DNA of 64,000 bases from Sisyra terminalis (taxonomy: Eukaryota > Arthropoda > Insecta > Neuroptera > Sisyridae): assembly GCA_958496175.1 (NCBI GenBank), contig OY292279.1:15066001-15130000 (forward strand), written 5' to 3'. Both the position numbers and the translations under genes were made by a program. The notes below the pieces were generated by a model, which searched no databases, was not told the DNA's origin, and saw only the letters and a list, made by a program, of their open reading frames with translations. This document shows positions 12,757-27,052 of the stretch, piece by piece (positions within the stretch are counted from its first letter, which is position 1; every line of letters starts with the position of its first letter).

Positions 12757-15708
12757 ATATAAACAATCATATCTATAGACATAGTACCCAGCTACTATCA
12801 AACCAAACCTCCTGAATATTATTGTATCATATTAATGTAACAGACTATTATTTTATTGTTGTATAATATTATATTTTAGAGTCAATTATGACCTTTACTG
12901 TTAAAGAATGACTAAAAATAATAAAAAAAAAACTTAAATTTTTTTAAATTTAATTTTGGAATTAATCAAAAAATTAAGATAAAAGTAGAGAATATTAGCA
13001 ATATTTACACAGCTTAATTGAAAGTACATAAGCTTTCATATGAAATTCGTTAAAAGTACAGAAATCCTAACAACCCTTCAAAATAAACTATAAATCAGCA
13101 TGAAAAAAACAGGATCAATAATTTTATTTTGTAAATTTCATCCCCAAAAAATTTTCTTCATTGCAAGCTTTTCCTCATTATACAATTTTTGGAGAAATAA
13201 CCCTTTCCTCGTTTAGATCTATTACACATTAAGATTCAAATTAATTTGCAGAATTTAATACCTTGTAAATAATGGGGTCCAAAGTTTGGAGCACTAAAAG
13301 AAACATGAGATCGTAAACACATTAAATTGAAGATATTTCTCTACAGATATCGTTTTTATAGATCCTAAAAGGTATTTTATTGTTTCAATATTAGAGGTTT
13401 TAAGTGCTAAAACCATAAGAAATGCTTGATTAAAATATAGGGCTTAAGTTTTTTCCCAAAATCAACAGATTTTCATGAAATTATTAAAAAGAAAAAAAAT
13501 CATAAGCTAAGATACAAAGGTTAATTTTTAATTGAAATATTCATTGAAAAATGAAAGAAAAACTGATTAACTTTTTTATTAATTTCCTTAGTCATATATT
13601 TTTAATATTTACATAGTACGGTTGGCATATTGCTACAATTATTACGTTTATGGGGCTATGTATATTGGATTCATATATAATAATAGTTTACGCAGCTTTT
13701 ACTGTGGAAAAGCTTTTTTTTTCTAGTTTTTCTTCTCAAAATGTCTCACCTATTTTAAAAATTTTGTTCAAAAATAAAAATCAAATTATTTTTCTACTTT
13801 GAATAAAATATAATTCCAAATAAGATATTGAATCACTCCTTCATAATTATTAAAACAATTTCCCCTATTTAACTCGGTTAATCTCTTTTATTGTTTTTTA
13901 TAACCGCTATTATTTGCACATCATAAATTAGCACTATTATAAAAATTGTTTTAAGATATAATCTCTAACAAAATTAAAATAGAATAATTATTAAATAAAG
14001 TATTCAAAAACTGTTAATTTTTGATTTTATAATTCAGTAATTCTTAATCAAGAGATCTGATGATGAATTATTGACCGATTTGATAAAATGATTCTAAAAC
14101 TTTAAAACTAATTTAAAGATTTATAATATTGTTTAAAAACCATAGATATATGACTTTTGCTCAACTTCAAATTGGCGTTTAATTGAAAAAAAAAAATTAA
14201 TTCGGTGATATTTATTTGACGATCTTAAACCCTACCAATAAATTACAATATCTAATCAAAAGGCAGTAATTTATATCGTTTAAGAAAAAATAAACATGAA
14301 CTTGCAATTTAATAAAATTGATATAACTTGCATTTGTTCATAAAAGAAATCAAGTGTCAAATATAAGAATATCTTATCTGATGTTTTTTTTATATATGTA
14401 AGAGAAAAAAAGAAATACTGAATTCCTATTTTGAAAATTTCAATTTTACACCCAACTGGTTTGGGTTGGGCAATTAGAAAAGCATTGCCACCAGACTCGA
14501 AGATATTTTTTCGATGGCTCATATTACCCCACCTTCCTCGTTTCTGTTCGGAGCGTTAATTGTTTCAGGTTCAAACGTGGTTCAGCTTGATAAATTTGCA
14601 TACGAATGATGTTGATGATGAGGAAAATAATTAAAAAATTAATGAATTATTTATTTTGGATTTTCGTGCGTGATATCTAATATTTTTTTTTGAGGAGGTG
14701 TTAAAACAAATCGAATACCTACTCGGATTTGGAAACTTGATGCCGACTTAATGAGCCTAAAATAGACCTTTTACGTTTCTTTTTTTTTCTTTAATTTTTC
14801 TAATTTCTAAGCAATGATGGATGAATGTATTATTTAGCGTCTGTTAATCTGAGACATGACACATTAATTTCAAAAATTACGTGCTTCGAAAAGAATATTT
14901 ATAGAAAAAAATACATGAACAATGATTGGCTATGGTCATGTTTTGCTGAGTCTTGTCTTTCAACTATCACGTAGGTACCTAACTTGCCACCATGGATGAA
15001 AAAAAAATCAAAACTTCTGGACTTGAATTTTTCACTCCACCAAATTAATCAAAGCTTGTGAGGTGGTCTTTCATTAATAATCGACTGACGAATTTCTAAA
15101 AAAAAATTCGATTGGTTTTCAAGTAGTTATTTTACGACCAATTCATCAAGCTCAATGTTATTTAAAATTCTAAATCCCTCAATTTAAATTCATTTAAAAA
15201 TTGGTATTGCATAAACGCACATTTTCGACAGCAGCTTATGTGATTAAATTGACTTATGGCTTCCGATTATACATGTTTTTGAAAGAAGGAAAAATTATTA
15301 ATTAAAATAGGCGTTTTACACGCCAGACCATACTTATTCAATTTAATCTAAAGACAATCATTAGAATTCGTAAAAATTACATTTGAAGGTAATTCAAAGA
15401 ATTGAGACTGGTGGAAGAGGGCTTTCGGAATTTTAATTATCTGTTTTAGGAAAAAATTAAAAAGCTTTTCCAATAAAATGGAGACGACCAGCCGGTGAGG
15501 AAGACAAGGAACAATTTAGTGATGCAACGATGCATTTTAAAGTTGCTTTCCAATTGAAGTGTAATATCAACATAAAGAACATGTGTGGGAAATATAAAAC
15601 ATATGTCTTCCACAAAAAATCAATGCTCAATTCAACCAAACAAAAAAAAATTGTACTTAAAACTCAGATTTAATTTTACTTTGCATTGCTATTACAGATT
15701 AAATCATT
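12757..15708. other. gene-free AT-rich DNA
   Basis: No gene or repeat family is identified over about 3 kb. A slightly GC-richer patch at 14520-14640 has no motif I can name. The 80-residue minus frame at 14280-14522 is unremarkable. Confidence 0.5.
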
Positions 15709-16086
15709 TTAATTATTTATTTGTAAAAAATTAAAGGTAACTATAATTTTTTTTCTGATTTCAGAATATTCCATCGTTAAACCAAAACACATGTTCAAAA
15801 CGACACTTTTTGAAACCGTTAGTTTGGACTTTAATCTATCTACAAGGGTTTTTTTGTTTGCCAAATTCATCAGTCTACAGAAAGCCTTTAGCCAAAAATT
15901 AATTTTTGTTACTATACATGTACCTAAATCCATCTTCCTGGCGAGCATTCTAAAAATTTTTGGACACATTGTATGAAGAGATGACAACAACTGGGATAGT
16001 CTCGGAAAACGTAGAGGAATGAAGACCCAAAGGGCGCTCATCAACTCAATAGGCTGAACAGGCTCAAAAGGCCACTGGAGCTTCAT
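15709..16086 (-). other. unassigned 125-residue open frame
   Basis: This is one of the longer uninterrupted frames outside transposons. It encodes a basic, hydrophobic peptide with a cluster of M, L, R and K around residues 30-55 (LSSLHTMCPKIFRMLARKM). The frame stays open upstream of the ATG (FIYGPRKM) for about 15 codons before a stop, so the ATG may not be the true start. I recognise no domain, signal peptide or transmembrane segment. Its A+T content is a little lower than its flanks near the start. It may be a decayed transposon reading frame, an exon or chance. Confidence 0.2.
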
Positions 16087-19000
16087 TTTACGGGGACCAT
16101 AAATAAAATTCGGAATCGTAGCGAATGGAGAGCACTAACGACAAAAGTCGCAAAAGTACACAAGTTACTTTGAGAAACGGCCAAAGTACCTTAAGAAAAA
16201 TTGAAGATTATAATTAATAAAAGCTCATCTTAAAATCACAAGAAATTTGATAATTTGACAGATTTTACTGTTTCCTTTTTAAAAGTTATCACCACATAGT
16301 TTCAGTGCTTATGCCAAATAAAGCCTTTTTTTAACTTTAGCGCCCATTTTGCTCTCTGTAGAAAGAAATGTAATGAGCAATGAACATTAAAAAAGAAAGA
16401 AACAGAGAGTTTTGAAATGAAGAGTGGCATAGTTTCCGATCAATTTTATTACAATTTCCTTTGTTATACTTCTTTGCTCTTTCTTTCTTTTTTTAAGCGT
16501 AAAATTACATTATTAAGAAAAAACTTTATGAATAAAAGCTTTAAATTTTATGAAGTGCTAGATTTCAAAAAAAAGTCAGAAGCAAAAGCTACTCTTTTGA
16601 CAGTAAGCTCTCACACTAATGTATATATAATTATAATAAAAATTCAACTAATAAAAAAAGAATGTTTTAGAAGCAATTAAGACATAGGAAATTTAAATTA
16701 TTTGAATTGAGGATTTTCAATGCTTTTTAAAGGAAAAAATTGGCGATGTTAAGAGACCTAATGCATATAATCTAGAAACAATTGTAAATGTTTTAAAATA
16801 ATATCAAAACATAATGTAGTTGATAATTTTAAACTTAAGTTGATAAAATTTATGAAAAAAGTGATGAATTCGTTTAAAATTGCACAAAAAATTGTCAAAT
16901 TCAATATGTCTACAAGGAGATCCTATTAGTCCGGCATTAAAATAACGTCACTATACGAAACTTCAAAATCCCATGGACTTTTTCCTATATCAAATGTACT
17001 TTAACATAAGAGGAAAAGATGTTTAAATCTTTTAAACATTATGTTGATGATTTAAACCATTAAACAATCTACGCAATATCTATTTCTAAGGAAAAATGTA
17101 TAGTCATTTTTTGGGTGTAAAAATGTTTTCCATAGCAAAAAATTGTGTAAATTTTTACTGATTCTATGGTAACTGCTTTATAATTGTTTATATCTTGGTG
17201 TCAATACATGTACTGTGACATCACAGAAGACCTCTAAGAACACTTATCGCTTTCGGACTCTCATTTGTTTAAATTAAAACTTTTTTTTTTCCAAAATATG
17301 AGTTGTTCATGACCAAATATTGGCTTTTCCTCACATTAATTATGTTCTTTATCGATTAAAAAAAATGAATAAAAAAGCCGTATTCAAAATTTGAAAATCA
17401 TTTCAGCTATTGGTAAAGAGGTAAAAAGTACTAGCATTTCCAAATTATTGCACTTTTAGATCGCTATCTTTTTAGTTTTACATTGAATCCAAAGATTAAA
17501 ACTAAGTTTTCCCTCAAATACAAAAACAATATACCTAATTCTTTTATTTTCCTCTGATACTTTTCTTTAATGAATAGATTTTCATAATTTTTTGTTCATA
17601 TTTGCTAGAAAGAAATCCATTTTGAGAATCTACAATAACTTTAATGCTTCCTTAATATCTCCTTTTTTTTCATCAAAGACAATTTCAAAGCTCAGAATCA
17701 ACATCCGAGTATCTTCAATTTATATAGACTATAATTTCAGTGATTATATCAAAGTAGTAATTCATTGTAGAAAATTAAAACTTTTTTTACAATTTCTGTT
17801 TCTGCAGGATTTTTTTAATAGGACAAATAAGAAATTTCGTCAAGATTTGCAAGTCAATCTGTTAATAAAGTTAAACTTATAAATTTTGGTGTATTAAATG
17901 TGTTTTTAAAGCTTTTAAGAGTTCTAACAAATAATAGAATATAGAGTTTTTAAAATAAAAATCGAAACTAAATTTGATTTTTCTATGATAACTTATTATA
18001 ATTTTATGTTTTGAAAAATTGACACAATGTTTAATTGGTTGATTTTTATCAATCTGTAATGGCCATCGATAAAATTCAATTTATTTTCAGATTATGTTTA
18101 TATTTTGTGCATTTATAACATTAATTAATACATAAGTATAAGATTGTATAAAAAAGTAACATTTTTCCTGCAAAAGTTGTAAAGTTTAATCCATCAAAAA
18201 ACTCAGTACTTCAAAAAAGGATTAACATATAATTTTAGAAAGATATAAAATTTCATGAAAGAATTTGAAAGTAAAAGTCTTGGAGTTGAAAACCTTTAAA
18301 GTGAATTTTTTGTATTAGCATCCAATTAAAAACTAATATCTTTGCTATTTTAGATCTAAACAAAATCTTTTATTACAAATTACCTGTAAGATATAAAAAT
18401 GCTAATAAAACAAACTCATCTCAAATTTTACTTTGGAAAGTAAAAAAGATCATAGATATAAGTCAATTTAGTATCAAACTTCTATAAATTGCAGAATATA
18501 AATTTACTTTTCTGATGTAAAATCACCCTACAATGTATAAAACTATTCTTTGTTACATATTCTATTTTAAGTTGAAATAAATTGAGTTCATTACATTTAA
18601 TCAAACCTTTCCTAACATAAAAGCCACATTTATTTATAGAACACTACTTAAGTTTTGGCCTAAATCCATTACAAATACAATCCAGATTTTTTCCTCTGCT
18701 TTTCTGGCAGATTTATTCCCCAACTAACTTAGGAAATCAAATAATTCAATCGAAATATTAAGGATTCATCACTCAACTTCGAAATACAATCGCATTATAT
18801 AAAGTAGCTTTAACGAAATTTTATAAATTTTGTAATCAATTCACTGATGCGGTTGTTAAATAATTTGAAATTAGTCAAAGTAATTCAATTAATATTCAAA
18901 TTTTAAAATATTCGGATATACAAGAAAATAAATCTCAGCTATCTGTTGTCTTGTTTTCCATTTTTTTTTTTTTGGGTTTGAAGTCATTGCTAACCTTCCA

Positions 19001-19640
19001 TAAATCAATTGAACATAATGATAAAGTCCCATAAATCTAAACGCGTGTTTCATATAATGTTGTTTATATTTATTTCCAATCTAATAATAAATCATGTTGA
19101 CTTCAATTGGTTTGCTTTTTATGACCAAATTTTTTCAATTCCTTATTTTAAATTTTTTTGACCTTCACACTAATTAACTTTGTATAAATTTAATTAACAA
19201 TATTCATTATTTATTATTTATATTCATGCAATAATTAATTTTATTTAAATTACATTTATATAATTTCTGCTAACTGTTTTAATTGTAAATGAAACGAGAA
19301 CTGCTAAAAATAAATATTTTGTGAAAGAAAAAAAATCAACTTGTACGTATTTTCCTAATAAAAATATCACCTGTTCAATACAATATAAATAAATTGCATC
19401 ATTTATAGCCAATTAGACCCATCCATTTTTATAAATTCACATTAATTTAAATGTCTTCTTAAGAAAACATGAAACATTTTTTTGTTTCAAAGAAAAAAAA
19501 CATTGACATTCGTCTAATAAATTAGCATAGAAATCAAATTTAAATACCAAATAAAAAGGTCGATACAAATGTATTTTAGTAATCTTTAAGAGAAATGAAA
19601 ATATTTTACTATGTGAACATAACCTTTTTTTTTATAATTA
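16087..19640. other. gene-free AT-rich DNA
   Basis: Nothing recognisable lies in 3.5 kb. The frames at 16417-16680 and 17592-17882 are K-, F- and I-rich, as AT-rich noise would be. Confidence 0.5.
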
Positions 19641-19985
19641 CATGCTAGAAAAGCGATAGTCGAGCTTTGAGTGTATCGCCATCTATGAGACTAGCGTCGA
19701 ACTTAAGCTTGGTAGGTCCCTCACGTTGTTTTCCAGCTGCTAGCACTGATGGTGCGTGTCAAGACTTTTACGGCAGCCATTGAAAGCTCATTTCTGATTG
19801 GTGCAACTCAGCAGCGGCCATCATGCCTCAGTGCTAGTTAGTGTAATTTATGTTTGAAACTTGAGGGGAATGTGATTTTCTTCGTGCCAATCACATGAAC
19901 AGTGGTGGGAGAACTTGTTCGGCGGCCATCACAAAACAGGAGGCGCCTGACATCATGACGTCAGAATTGCTTGCAAGCCAAAAAG
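19641..19985. promoter_or_regulatory. GC-richer island with CRE, CCAAT and YY1/PHO-like motifs
   Basis: Against a very AT-rich background this 345-bp stretch is GC-richer and holds a perfect CRE palindrome TGACGTCA at 19956-19963. It also has CCAAT boxes on both strands (ATTGG 19797-19801, CCAAT 19887-19891) and four GCCAT cores (19678, 19776, 19817, 19925), two of them as GCGGCCATC. On the minus strand these read GATGGCCGC, similar to the YY1/Pleiohomeotic site found near the start of TATA-less housekeeping promoters and in Polycomb response elements. No obvious TATA box or downstream coding frame is visible. I infer a promoter or enhancer, or a Polycomb element; a conserved remnant of a mobile element is also possible. 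Confidence 0.4.
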
Positions 19986-22900
19986 CTTGATTTTAAATAA
20001 TTGAGTTGCCAAAAATTTTTACATCCGCTTTACTCATGTTACATAAAAAAATATAAAGATATATTTTAAGAAAAATATATACAACAAGATTTCGAATAAG
20101 GCCTAAATTTTTTTGAGCTTATAAAGTCGTAAATACTCAATTTTTATTACACGTTAGGTCTATGTTTAACTCCAATAAATTTTATGTAATATTTTATGAA
20201 ATATGGAAGTATCGGACATGTTTTCTTCTCAACGCTTGTTTTTTTTTTATATTTTATGAAACATCATGGGGTTGAATATCTTATAAATATATAAAAAAAA
20301 ATTACAGCCGGAAAACTATGGAAATAAAGCATCAAAAGCTCGAATCAGTTGACTTAAACGATTTTGTTTTCCAAAAATATGTTTATGTGCATTTTTATGC
20401 ATTCGATAATGATTGACAGCGGAATGAGCTTTCTTCGAAAGCTCTCATCATGAATTTATCAAACAAATGTATAAACACACATACGTAGACAGACACGCGA
20501 CCTTTCATTGACTGTTAAAACTTTACGACCGACGTAAAAGTAACCGTTTATGAACCACTTAAATACAATCTGTTCCTTAACTTAGTGGCTGATAAACCGA
20601 CAAATTGACAAATCGACAATTCGTAAAGCTCAATTAATAAGCACAGAAATCATTGCGGAAAAAGCTCGTTAAAATCAAAGAAAATTTACATTTTTTTTCG
20701 TTGTGTTGGAAAAAGACGTGTGAGTGTGTATTTAAACGGTCATAAAATTTTTTATGGTGACGGTGATTGCTTTGCGCATTTCTCAATGCAACCAACGGAG
20801 GAAAAGTAGGGTTATATTATGATTATTATTGTAAGTTAAAAATCCCCTGACCTAGGCCAAGAAAGTTTTATTTCCATGTTTTATGGTGTTTTTATTGGCC
20901 ATTATATAACAGTTATATTTGTGTAAAATGTCGGTCGTTCGACGGACAAAAATCATAGTATTGCTACCAAATGAAATTCACTTTCCATATTGATTTAATT
21001 TCCCTCTTCTTACTATAAGGGTTTTCACTAAATCTGAGGTAATGTGAATCTAATTATTTGTATTTCACAATAACCTTTCCATTATTAAGATCCCAAAAGT
21101 ATCAATATAAAATGAAGGTAATAAAATGTTAAAGAAAACTTTTAAAGATGCCTACGTTATTAAGTAGGAATTAGAAGGTATCAGAAGAAACAATTTTTGC
21201 TAAATATATAACATTATTTTATACAAAAATGGATCTCTAAGATGAAGTTCAAAAATTTAAAGTGAGGAATAAGAAATGTTTTTATATCAATTCTATCATA
21301 TTATTTTTATATAAATTTAAGATAGTAAATATCTATGATCAAGAGAAAAGGAAATTTAAAGCTCAACATCTATTATGTTTGTTGTCGCGAGAAAAATATT
21401 AAGGACAATATTTTTGTGGGTAGAAATATTTAGATTTGAAATTATTATACCTACACATTAAATTTAATTAAAATTATTGTGATTTACTGAAAGTATTTTT
21501 TAAATAAGTAATAATAAATATAACCCACCCACCCATACGAATAAATTACATAGGCGACTTTTCAAGGCGATGCGACGGCAGAAGTGCTATTGCTATCATA
21601 ATGGAAGAAAATAGCTGGTAAACATTAACTAGATTGTTTAATCAAATTATTTTTATTTGTTGTATCTGGCAAATATGATTGATATAATAATTGTTTGAAA
21701 ATTAGTGGAAATTGTTGTCTGTTGTAACCATCTGGTGACAATAACTGCAACATTGTGTTGTATTGTTCTTAAATGTTAGCAATATGAAATAATGATCTAA
21801 TTAAATAAGGTGTATTTAAGCTGTACCAAAAACATTTAGGTATATAACATGAAGATGGCAGCAAACTTTATTCCATAGCGGAATCAAAATCTTCAAATAA
21901 TATTTTACTGACTTTAATTTGAGATTTTTCATTGCCAGTACAATTTATTAAGTTTTCTTTACCCTGTTTTCTTAGAAAAACATAGGAATCAAGGAATTTT
22001 CTCAATTATTGTTAAGAAAGCTCAATTTTTCTCATTTACCCCGTTTTTTGTGTGTGGAAAATCAAACTAAAACTCTTATGAGTAAAAGCTCCATTTTCGG
22101 AACAGTGCAAACTAAAGACAAATACAGCAATTTAGATTTATCATCTATATTGATTTCGTTATTTAGTCACTAACTTTACCATGAAATCAATTGAACAAGC
22201 AGTTTAAAAATTGTAGATTTGTAAAAGATTATTTATTTACAATGGACCAAATATAGTCTTAAGTACCTTAAGTTGATAATAGTTGAAAGAATTCAACAAG
22301 TAAACCTAAAGAATTGCATCAAAAAATGAATTTAAAGTACAATTATTGTAGCAAATGAGATATCTTGTAAAATATTGATTTAAATTTAAACAAGTTTAAA
22401 GTAAGGTACACTTTTAAAAACGCTCTTAGTATAGATGATCTGATAATTATGATCTAAAAGCTTTTTCTAATTTTAAAATTAAGATAATGGCATATGAAAT
22501 TTCAATGATAACTATCAAATAAAAGCTATTAAACTATCAAAATTAAAAAAGGTAGTTGAGTTTCGGATGTTAATTTTCTTCGGGAGAATAGTATTCTTAG
22601 ATATTGTAAAATTAAAAATTATTTGTATACCTAGTAAACTTTGTAAATCTACTTTGTATATCTACTATAAAAAAAGTATCAATTAAAATTTGCAGTTACT
22701 TCAATTGATCAAAATTAATGAAATTAACTTTAATTCATCATTAAAAATTGAATTTACTGTGCCCATTTTGAATTTGAAAAAATCAATAAATATTTATATA
22801 CATCCTGAAATTTAATCCACCACGATTAATTACTGAAATTGAATTCATTTATCAACGAAAAAGATAGTAGGTAAAAATAATTGCAATTTAATACATGCGT

Positions 22901-24091
22901 CGTACATATTCAAGCCTTGTAATTAGAAAATAAAATAAATTAGCATAAGAAAAGAAGTCCAATCTAAAGTTGAAATCTCATATCAGATAAAGGAAAAATG
23001 AATGAACAAAAATAGAAACGGAAGAAATGGCCGAAAGCTAAGCTAATTAATCATTAATTAAAATTTTCGATTAAACATCGCTGTTATCAGACAAAGCCAT
23101 CACAACTTAAGCTAATTAAGAAAATGTTTAGTAAGTTAAGGAAAATTGTGGTGTTTCTGCGAAAAAGTTTTCATGTTAGTAAAATTGAAAAGCATAAATG
23201 TATGAAAAACTTTTTTCTATTGATTGTTCATTAAGTTCATTAGTTTCAAATAAATTTATATTTATATTTTTTCCCATCGTTGCTAAGTATGATATTTAAT
23301 TTATGTGCATGAATGATTTTATTAGGTACATCGAAAATATTCATTCAAAAAATATGTTAATTTTTAAATGAATTTAAATGATATTTAAGACTTTCGAAAT
23401 TCATTTAGAGAAATGAGTTGAGGAACACATCTTGTTAGGTATTAAAATCATCATCGCATCGGTGAATAAAAACACTATTTTTTTTTTATAAAAATCTAAT
23501 GAAATTTTTAATCCATGGACCATTTATTTTAAAAGTGACGTTATATCATTTAAAAATATAATTTGTGCTAAATTTAGTGTAAACTTTTAAACTCATTTCT
23601 TGCTTTTTAACATCTTAAAAAAATATTTACATTTTGTTCAATTTAACCTATTAAATATAATAGCGTAATAATTGATTATAAAAATGGTGCAAGTCAAATC
23701 AACCTTGGTCATAGTGTAAGAAGGAAAAGTAAAATTTAATTTTAGATATCTATCAATTATGAAGATGAACGAATGTAATTTTAAAATTGGAATGTAATAG
23801 AAAAAAATGGCAACAGAGAATAGAAAGGAACAGAATGACAGTATTTTTATTCAGCTTTTGTAAAAATTCAAAGTAAATCCCAAAAATATTAGCTGTTAAT
23901 TTTAATAAATCGTCAAAATTTTGTCACAGAAAAAAATTAAGGTATAGAACATTTAAGTTCCTTGTATATAACGGGGAAATTTTAAAGAAAATACAGAAAT
24001 AAAGTCTTAGTCAACTATAAGACTATATATTAATACAACTATAAATTCAAATTAGAATTTTTCGCAGGCTTTGAACAGTTATACTGTTTAT
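19986..24091. other. gene-free AT-rich DNA
   Basis: No gene is seen over 4.1 kb. A short hairpin, GAGCTTTC-TTC-GAAAGCTC, lies near 20426-20444. Positions 20440-20830 and 21520-21610 are mildly GC-richer, without motifs I can name. Confidence 0.5.
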
Positions 24092-24434
24092 ATAAAATAT
24101 ATTGTGGTCTGATTTATGTGATATAATTTACCAAAGTAAACTATCTAACGATAAATTTAAACGAAAATTCAAACAATTGTATAATTAGCGAATAACCCAG
24201 ATACGTAATTCGATCACTAAGCGATTTTCTTCTGTGGTTATCAAGTAGTATTGGATCACCCGTAATTGCAATGTGATTAGTTACCACTTAATGACCACTG
24301 AGGAATTGCTTGGCAATCGAAGTATGCATCTGGGCAATACGACAAAAGTACATTTTCTTGAAATTTTGTTCAAAATATTTGAAGTTTAAATTTGTAAATT
24401 ATACCACATAAATAAGACCACAATTTATTTTATT
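24092..24434 (+). mobile_element. foldback element, copy B (full length)
   Basis: The left end ATAAAATATATTGTGGTCT and right end AGACCACAATTTATTTTAT form long inverted arms that extend inward past TTATGTG-TATAATTTAC on both sides. Deeper inside, GCGATTTTCTTC on the left pairs imperfectly with GAGGAATTGCTTGGCAATCG on the right, so most of the 343 bp can fold on itself. The centre holds a short unpaired segment. There is no coding capacity. It shares ends and inner blocks with copies at 4769 and 43571. I could not define a clear target duplication, so the superfamily is unknown. Confidence 0.8.
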
Positions 24435-27052
24435 CCCATAAACATTTATAATTCACTACCAAACTATGAAAATTGTGTGAATTCATACACAAAAAGTTAT
24501 AGAAAACAGCCTAAAATCAAATTAAACATTCATCACATTTAAAAATTAAGCAATTAAGCCTATAAATTTTAGTTTCCCAAAATGCAAACATTAAATTTTC
24601 TTAAAACTACTAAAAATGGACCAGTTTAAATAAATGGTTCAGTCATTATTAAAGCGTAATGGAAGACTGGTTCAAAAAATAATTTACTTCGTATGTTTGC
24701 TACAGTGGTTGGATCCGCCCTTGGAATTTTTGAAAATGTGGTTTGCAAAACATAAATATTAAATCTTCTTTCTTATTTGTCTTTTTTTCTTGAGTGGTGG
24801 CAAAATCGGAGTAGTGTGCAGGGTTTCTGAAGCAAAAACCGGCTTCTGCCTTAATGGTGACCTTTTGGGACTACCTGTGGGGTATTATCGCCAAAGAAAT
24901 TGGGGATATAAGCAAGTAAGCCATCGCCTTGAAATCACATCTTACTTGTTTAAATTCTATAATTGATTCTTAAAATGAAACCAAAATTTATTAAGGAAAT
25001 TTCGTTGTATTCCGATGCAAAACTTCGTTTTGCAAATTTCGCGTTAAGACTTCGTCAAGATTTTACAATCCATAAACCGAGACACGATCCATAATCTTTT
25101 GATCTCATACACTTTGCAACGGCCACGTTCCCGGGATCAAATTTCATTACATTTTGAAGGACACAACCAAAACCGCTCCCAACTCCCAACCATTCATCCC
25201 CGAACTTTGTGCCATGAAATCGTCTCAGCAAAACTCGATTTTCTCGTGAAAAATATGAAAAGTTAAATCGTATCTTTCGTCACATCGAAAAATTAACAAG
25301 TTTCGTGCTTTGCGTCATTTTCACATCATTCCGAATATCTTTGATGTGATCGTTTATCTTCTCTTCATACGTATATGTGTATTTGTTTAAATAAATAACC
25401 CTAATGTCCCCGCGTTCTGTTCTCAAACTATTTACGAACCATTCAGACTAAATGGGCTTACGAATGACGAAACACGCATGCATTTAAAAATTCAGGAAGC
25501 CAAAGGAATTGTTTGAATTTTTTTTATGAACATCCTAAGAAAATTACGTGTTAAAATTACGATGAATTATTTATAGAAATCTCCAACAAATATTCTCAAA
25601 CAATCACAGTTTTGATAAATCAATTATTCATAGAACAACTTAAGTGTATTACCTTGTCACAATTCTTTTGAATAATTCATAAGTATATAATTTCCCCAAA
25701 AAAAATTTACATTTCATTCTTGTTTTAAATCGATTAAGACAATTTTTAGTCAATCGAAAATTGATTTTTCGTTTAAACAATGATGTCAGTAATAAACATA
25801 GAACCATAGACAAAGCAAACAACTCATAAAACATTTAATACAACATCAAAAGCCTATAGAATGACACCAATTATTATTATCATCTTCATATCCATTACAG
25901 CAAGAAATATATCTAATACAACCCTATTAAATCTTAAATGTATGTTTGTGTTTTCCCAGAAATGATAACATACAAGAAAACTATGATCCCAAGACTTTGC
26001 ATTTAACATATATCTACTATATATATAGAATAGTTCTCTCATTGATAATGAAAGTGAAATCTTTAATTACTGATTTTATGATACTTAGATATTAATCGTT
26101 TTATGATCTTGAATATTTAATTATAATATTCCACCCTAGAAAAAAATCAAGTTAATAAAACTTAACGTATTTCACAAACGAAAACGAGAGCTTTAGTCAT
26201 TTAAATCGTAACCAACTGCTATCATTAAATGATACAATACATTGCACTAAACGATTATATAACTACACAATTATATTACACTTCTATTTATTTAGTTGTA
26301 AGTTGATTTTTTTTAGTGTCCAAAGTATCGAGAGAATTTTAAATAGAAAACCCATAAATTATTCAGGTCTTGTGTTTGTTAACGTGTTTTTTTAATACTT
26401 TATACATACTCATAAAGTGAATGATTTTATTGGTGTTAATTTCTTCTTTTGAAACTTGTTAATTTTTGCAAGTATTTATAGATTTGAATAAATGTGCAGT
26501 TATATATGCTTTTACAGCGACAGATGCGTATCGTGCGAGAGGTAAAAAATGCTAAAGATAAAATAATATTCATAAAATGCTGAGGTTTATAGAGATGGTT
26601 TGTCCTGAAAGTATTTGACACAGGAATTTTGAATTCGGTATTTCCTATTGTTATGTATTGATATTTAAAAAAAAACACAATAAATTATTGTGAAAATGAC
26701 CTGGAATTTTCTAATTTATCTTTGAAATTTCTGTAAATTTATAAAGGAAATTTAGCAGCAATTCGAAAAAGTTTTACAACTGTAACCAATCATTTTTTAA
26801 GTTACTACTGTTTCGTTTACTAGCGGGAGATGCATTTGAAGTGAAGTTAGCAAGTATCAGAGGAAACGTTGCATATTGAAAATTCTTGGATTAAGCTACA
26901 AAATCTATCCCAATTTTTGAGAATTTCCTAAAGTCATAGACTATAATATTGGTAAGAAAGAAAATTTTTAAAAATGGTCGTTTTATTATTGTTTTTTCAA
27001 TAATTACGATAATATTCAGTATTCTTGTAGTTTCAGATCCTCGATGATGATA
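24435..27052. other. gene-free AT-rich DNA
   Basis: No gene is recognised. Positions 25090-25500 are GC-richer than average without recognisable coding potential. Minus frames at 25649-26678 are noise-like. Confidence 0.5.
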
